From Glomus cerebriforme (lineage: Eukaryota > Glomeromycota > Glomeromycetes > Glomerales > Glomeraceae): DNA of 17,743 bases. Below, in pieces: positions 17,207 through 17,743 of this stretch (position 1 is the stretch's first letter; every line of letters begins with the position of its first letter). The stretch is from NCBI GenBank assembly GCA_003550305.1, contig QKYT01000166.1:147067-164809 (forward strand), in the 5' to 3' direction. Position numbers and translations under genes: made by a program. The notes beneath the pieces are model-generated. The model worked only from the letters and a program-made list of their open reading frames with translations, did no database searches and was not told the DNA's origin.

Positions 17207-17271
17207 AGTAATAAGAAATAAATATTTTATTTTAAACAAAAGTTTTTGCTATATTAATACAAACATTCAAA
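17207..17271. promoter_or_regulatory. Shared upstream region of a divergent gene pair
   Basis: Sixty-five AT-rich bases separate the minus-strand Cys/His gene from the plus-strand gene at 17272. Both promoters would have to lie in or overlap this stretch if the starts are right. No clear TATA element is decisive. Confidence 0.3.
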
Positions 17272-17631
17272 ATGATTAACTATAAAGATATCGAATCAGC
17301 ATTAGTTGAGATAATCAAAGTGGCATATAGCCAAGGCANGAAAAAATATGATAAAATNGGATTAACATATGTAGGTTATTTAAAAACAATGCGACGTAAA
17401 AGGGATCCAGATGATCATTGCAGATATGTAGCAAAGCAACGAGCTTCAAATGAGGAAGTCTATAATGAAAGAATNGCGGATTTTAAAGACTGGTATAATG
17501 AAGAAGTGTATCAGAGTCTTGAAAAGTTATACAAATTATATCTCTTATTNNCNAACCAAGAAGAGGTTGTNCAAAAAAGATCTATAGAAGAAGTAAACGA
17601 AATGCTTAAACTTCATGAATTAGAAATCTAA
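17272..17631 (+). CDS. Hypothetical 119-residue protein, uninterrupted
   Basis: The frame starts MINYKDIESALVEIIKVAY and ends EVNEMLKLHELEI with TAA at 17629. It contains a basic motif YLKTMRRKRDPDDHCRY and an otherwise Glu/Lys/Tyr-rich, probably helical composition, with a YNEEVYQSLEKLYKLYLL segment that could form a coiled coil. Several N bases leave a few residues unread, two adjacent near residues 93-94. Unlike the other genes in the window it carries no stop, though its ambiguous bases limit confidence. The family is not recognised. Its last four bases overlap the stop of the next minus-strand gene. Confidence 0.55.
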   Translation: MINYKDIESALVEIIKVAYSQGXKKYDKXGLTYVGYLKTMRRKRDPDDHCRYVAKQRASNEEVYNERXADFKDWYNEEVYQSLEKLYKLYLLXXNQEEVXQKRSIEEVNEMLKLHELEI

Positions 17632-17743
17632 TTTGCAAGCACCCATCGGGGTGGTAATTCTGTGTCAGGAGGTACAATTTGAAGCTTCTCTCTTACAAAA
17701 GATCTTTTCGGACTATTGCCTTCATCATCTATTAGCCAGTACA
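17628..17743 (-). CDS. C-terminal 37 codons of a minus-strand gene running off the window
   Basis: Reading leftwards from the window edge, one frame is fully open and reads YWLIDDEGNSPKRSF, VREKLQIVPPDTELPP and RWVLAN before TAG at 17630-17628. Regular codon use and the Pro-rich end suggest a real protein. The layout of a short WLID.. then F-REKL motif before the C-terminus recalls tails that follow transposon-type integrase cores, but that is a loose resemblance. It is convergent with, and overlaps by four bases, the plus-strand gene at 17272-17631. Confidence 0.5.
   Translation of the reverse strand, partial: YWLIDDEGNSPKRSFVREKLQIVPPDTELPPRWVLAN

Noticed and set aside
1..17743. tRNA or rRNA genes
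   Set aside because: No cloverleaf with A and B box words or conserved rRNA stretches was recognised on either strand by eye; a covariance-model search would decide.

Overview
The window looks like accessory DNA of an AT-rich fungus, most likely an arbuscular mycorrhizal fungus of the Rhizophagus type (Glomeromycotina). The reasons are a very AT-rich background, short GT..AG introns, a Ty3/gypsy retroelement, a BED-type hAT transposase relic, an F-box/leucine-rich-repeat relic, and a host protein family whose wording I associate with this lineage from memory (not checked). Several N bases point to a draft assembly.

Left part (1-7609): A-rich tandem repeats (1-390 and about 1320-1705) flank a decayed leucine-rich-repeat gene (about 576-1135, minus) whose 3' end runs into foreign-looking sequence. 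Next come a terminal-inverted-repeat element (1762-2110), an inverted repeat family built on a TTTGGGA/TCCCAAA motif (about 2571-2960), and a 197-bp MITE with TA target sites (3193-3389). A decayed Myb/SANT-like gene (3662-4020, minus) and a full-length but broken hAT transposase gene (4527-7081, minus, at least two readable introns) follow.

Centre (7610-16500): an old host gene on the plus strand (7610-7940, resuming at 15864) is split by a complete LTR retrotransposon at 8017-15806. The LTRs are 450 bp each, start TGTT and end AACA (AATA in the 5' copy), and are flanked by a 4-bp duplication ACGC. The internal region carries three successive ORFs. ORF1 is Gag, protease, reverse transcriptase, RNase H and an unusual Cys/His tail. 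ORF2 is the integrase with a GPY/F-like end. ORF3 is a 133-codon protein of unknown role. Together they hold 16 in-frame stop codons but no frameshift, so the copy cannot be autonomous.

Right end (16239-17743): a partial duplication of the 3' end of the split gene, an 11-bp degenerate tandem array (16816-16968), a small Cys/His protein gene with one internal TGA (16958-17206, minus), an apparently intact 119-codon unknown gene (17272-17631, plus), and the last 37 codons of another minus-strand gene whose stop overlaps the previous one tail to tail.

The unifying signal is that every broken gene I could read is broken mainly by stops that one C-to-T (or G-to-A) change explains. The two LTRs differ at eight sites, all transitions. 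This suggests transition-biased silencing, either RIP-like or deamination of methylated cytosine.
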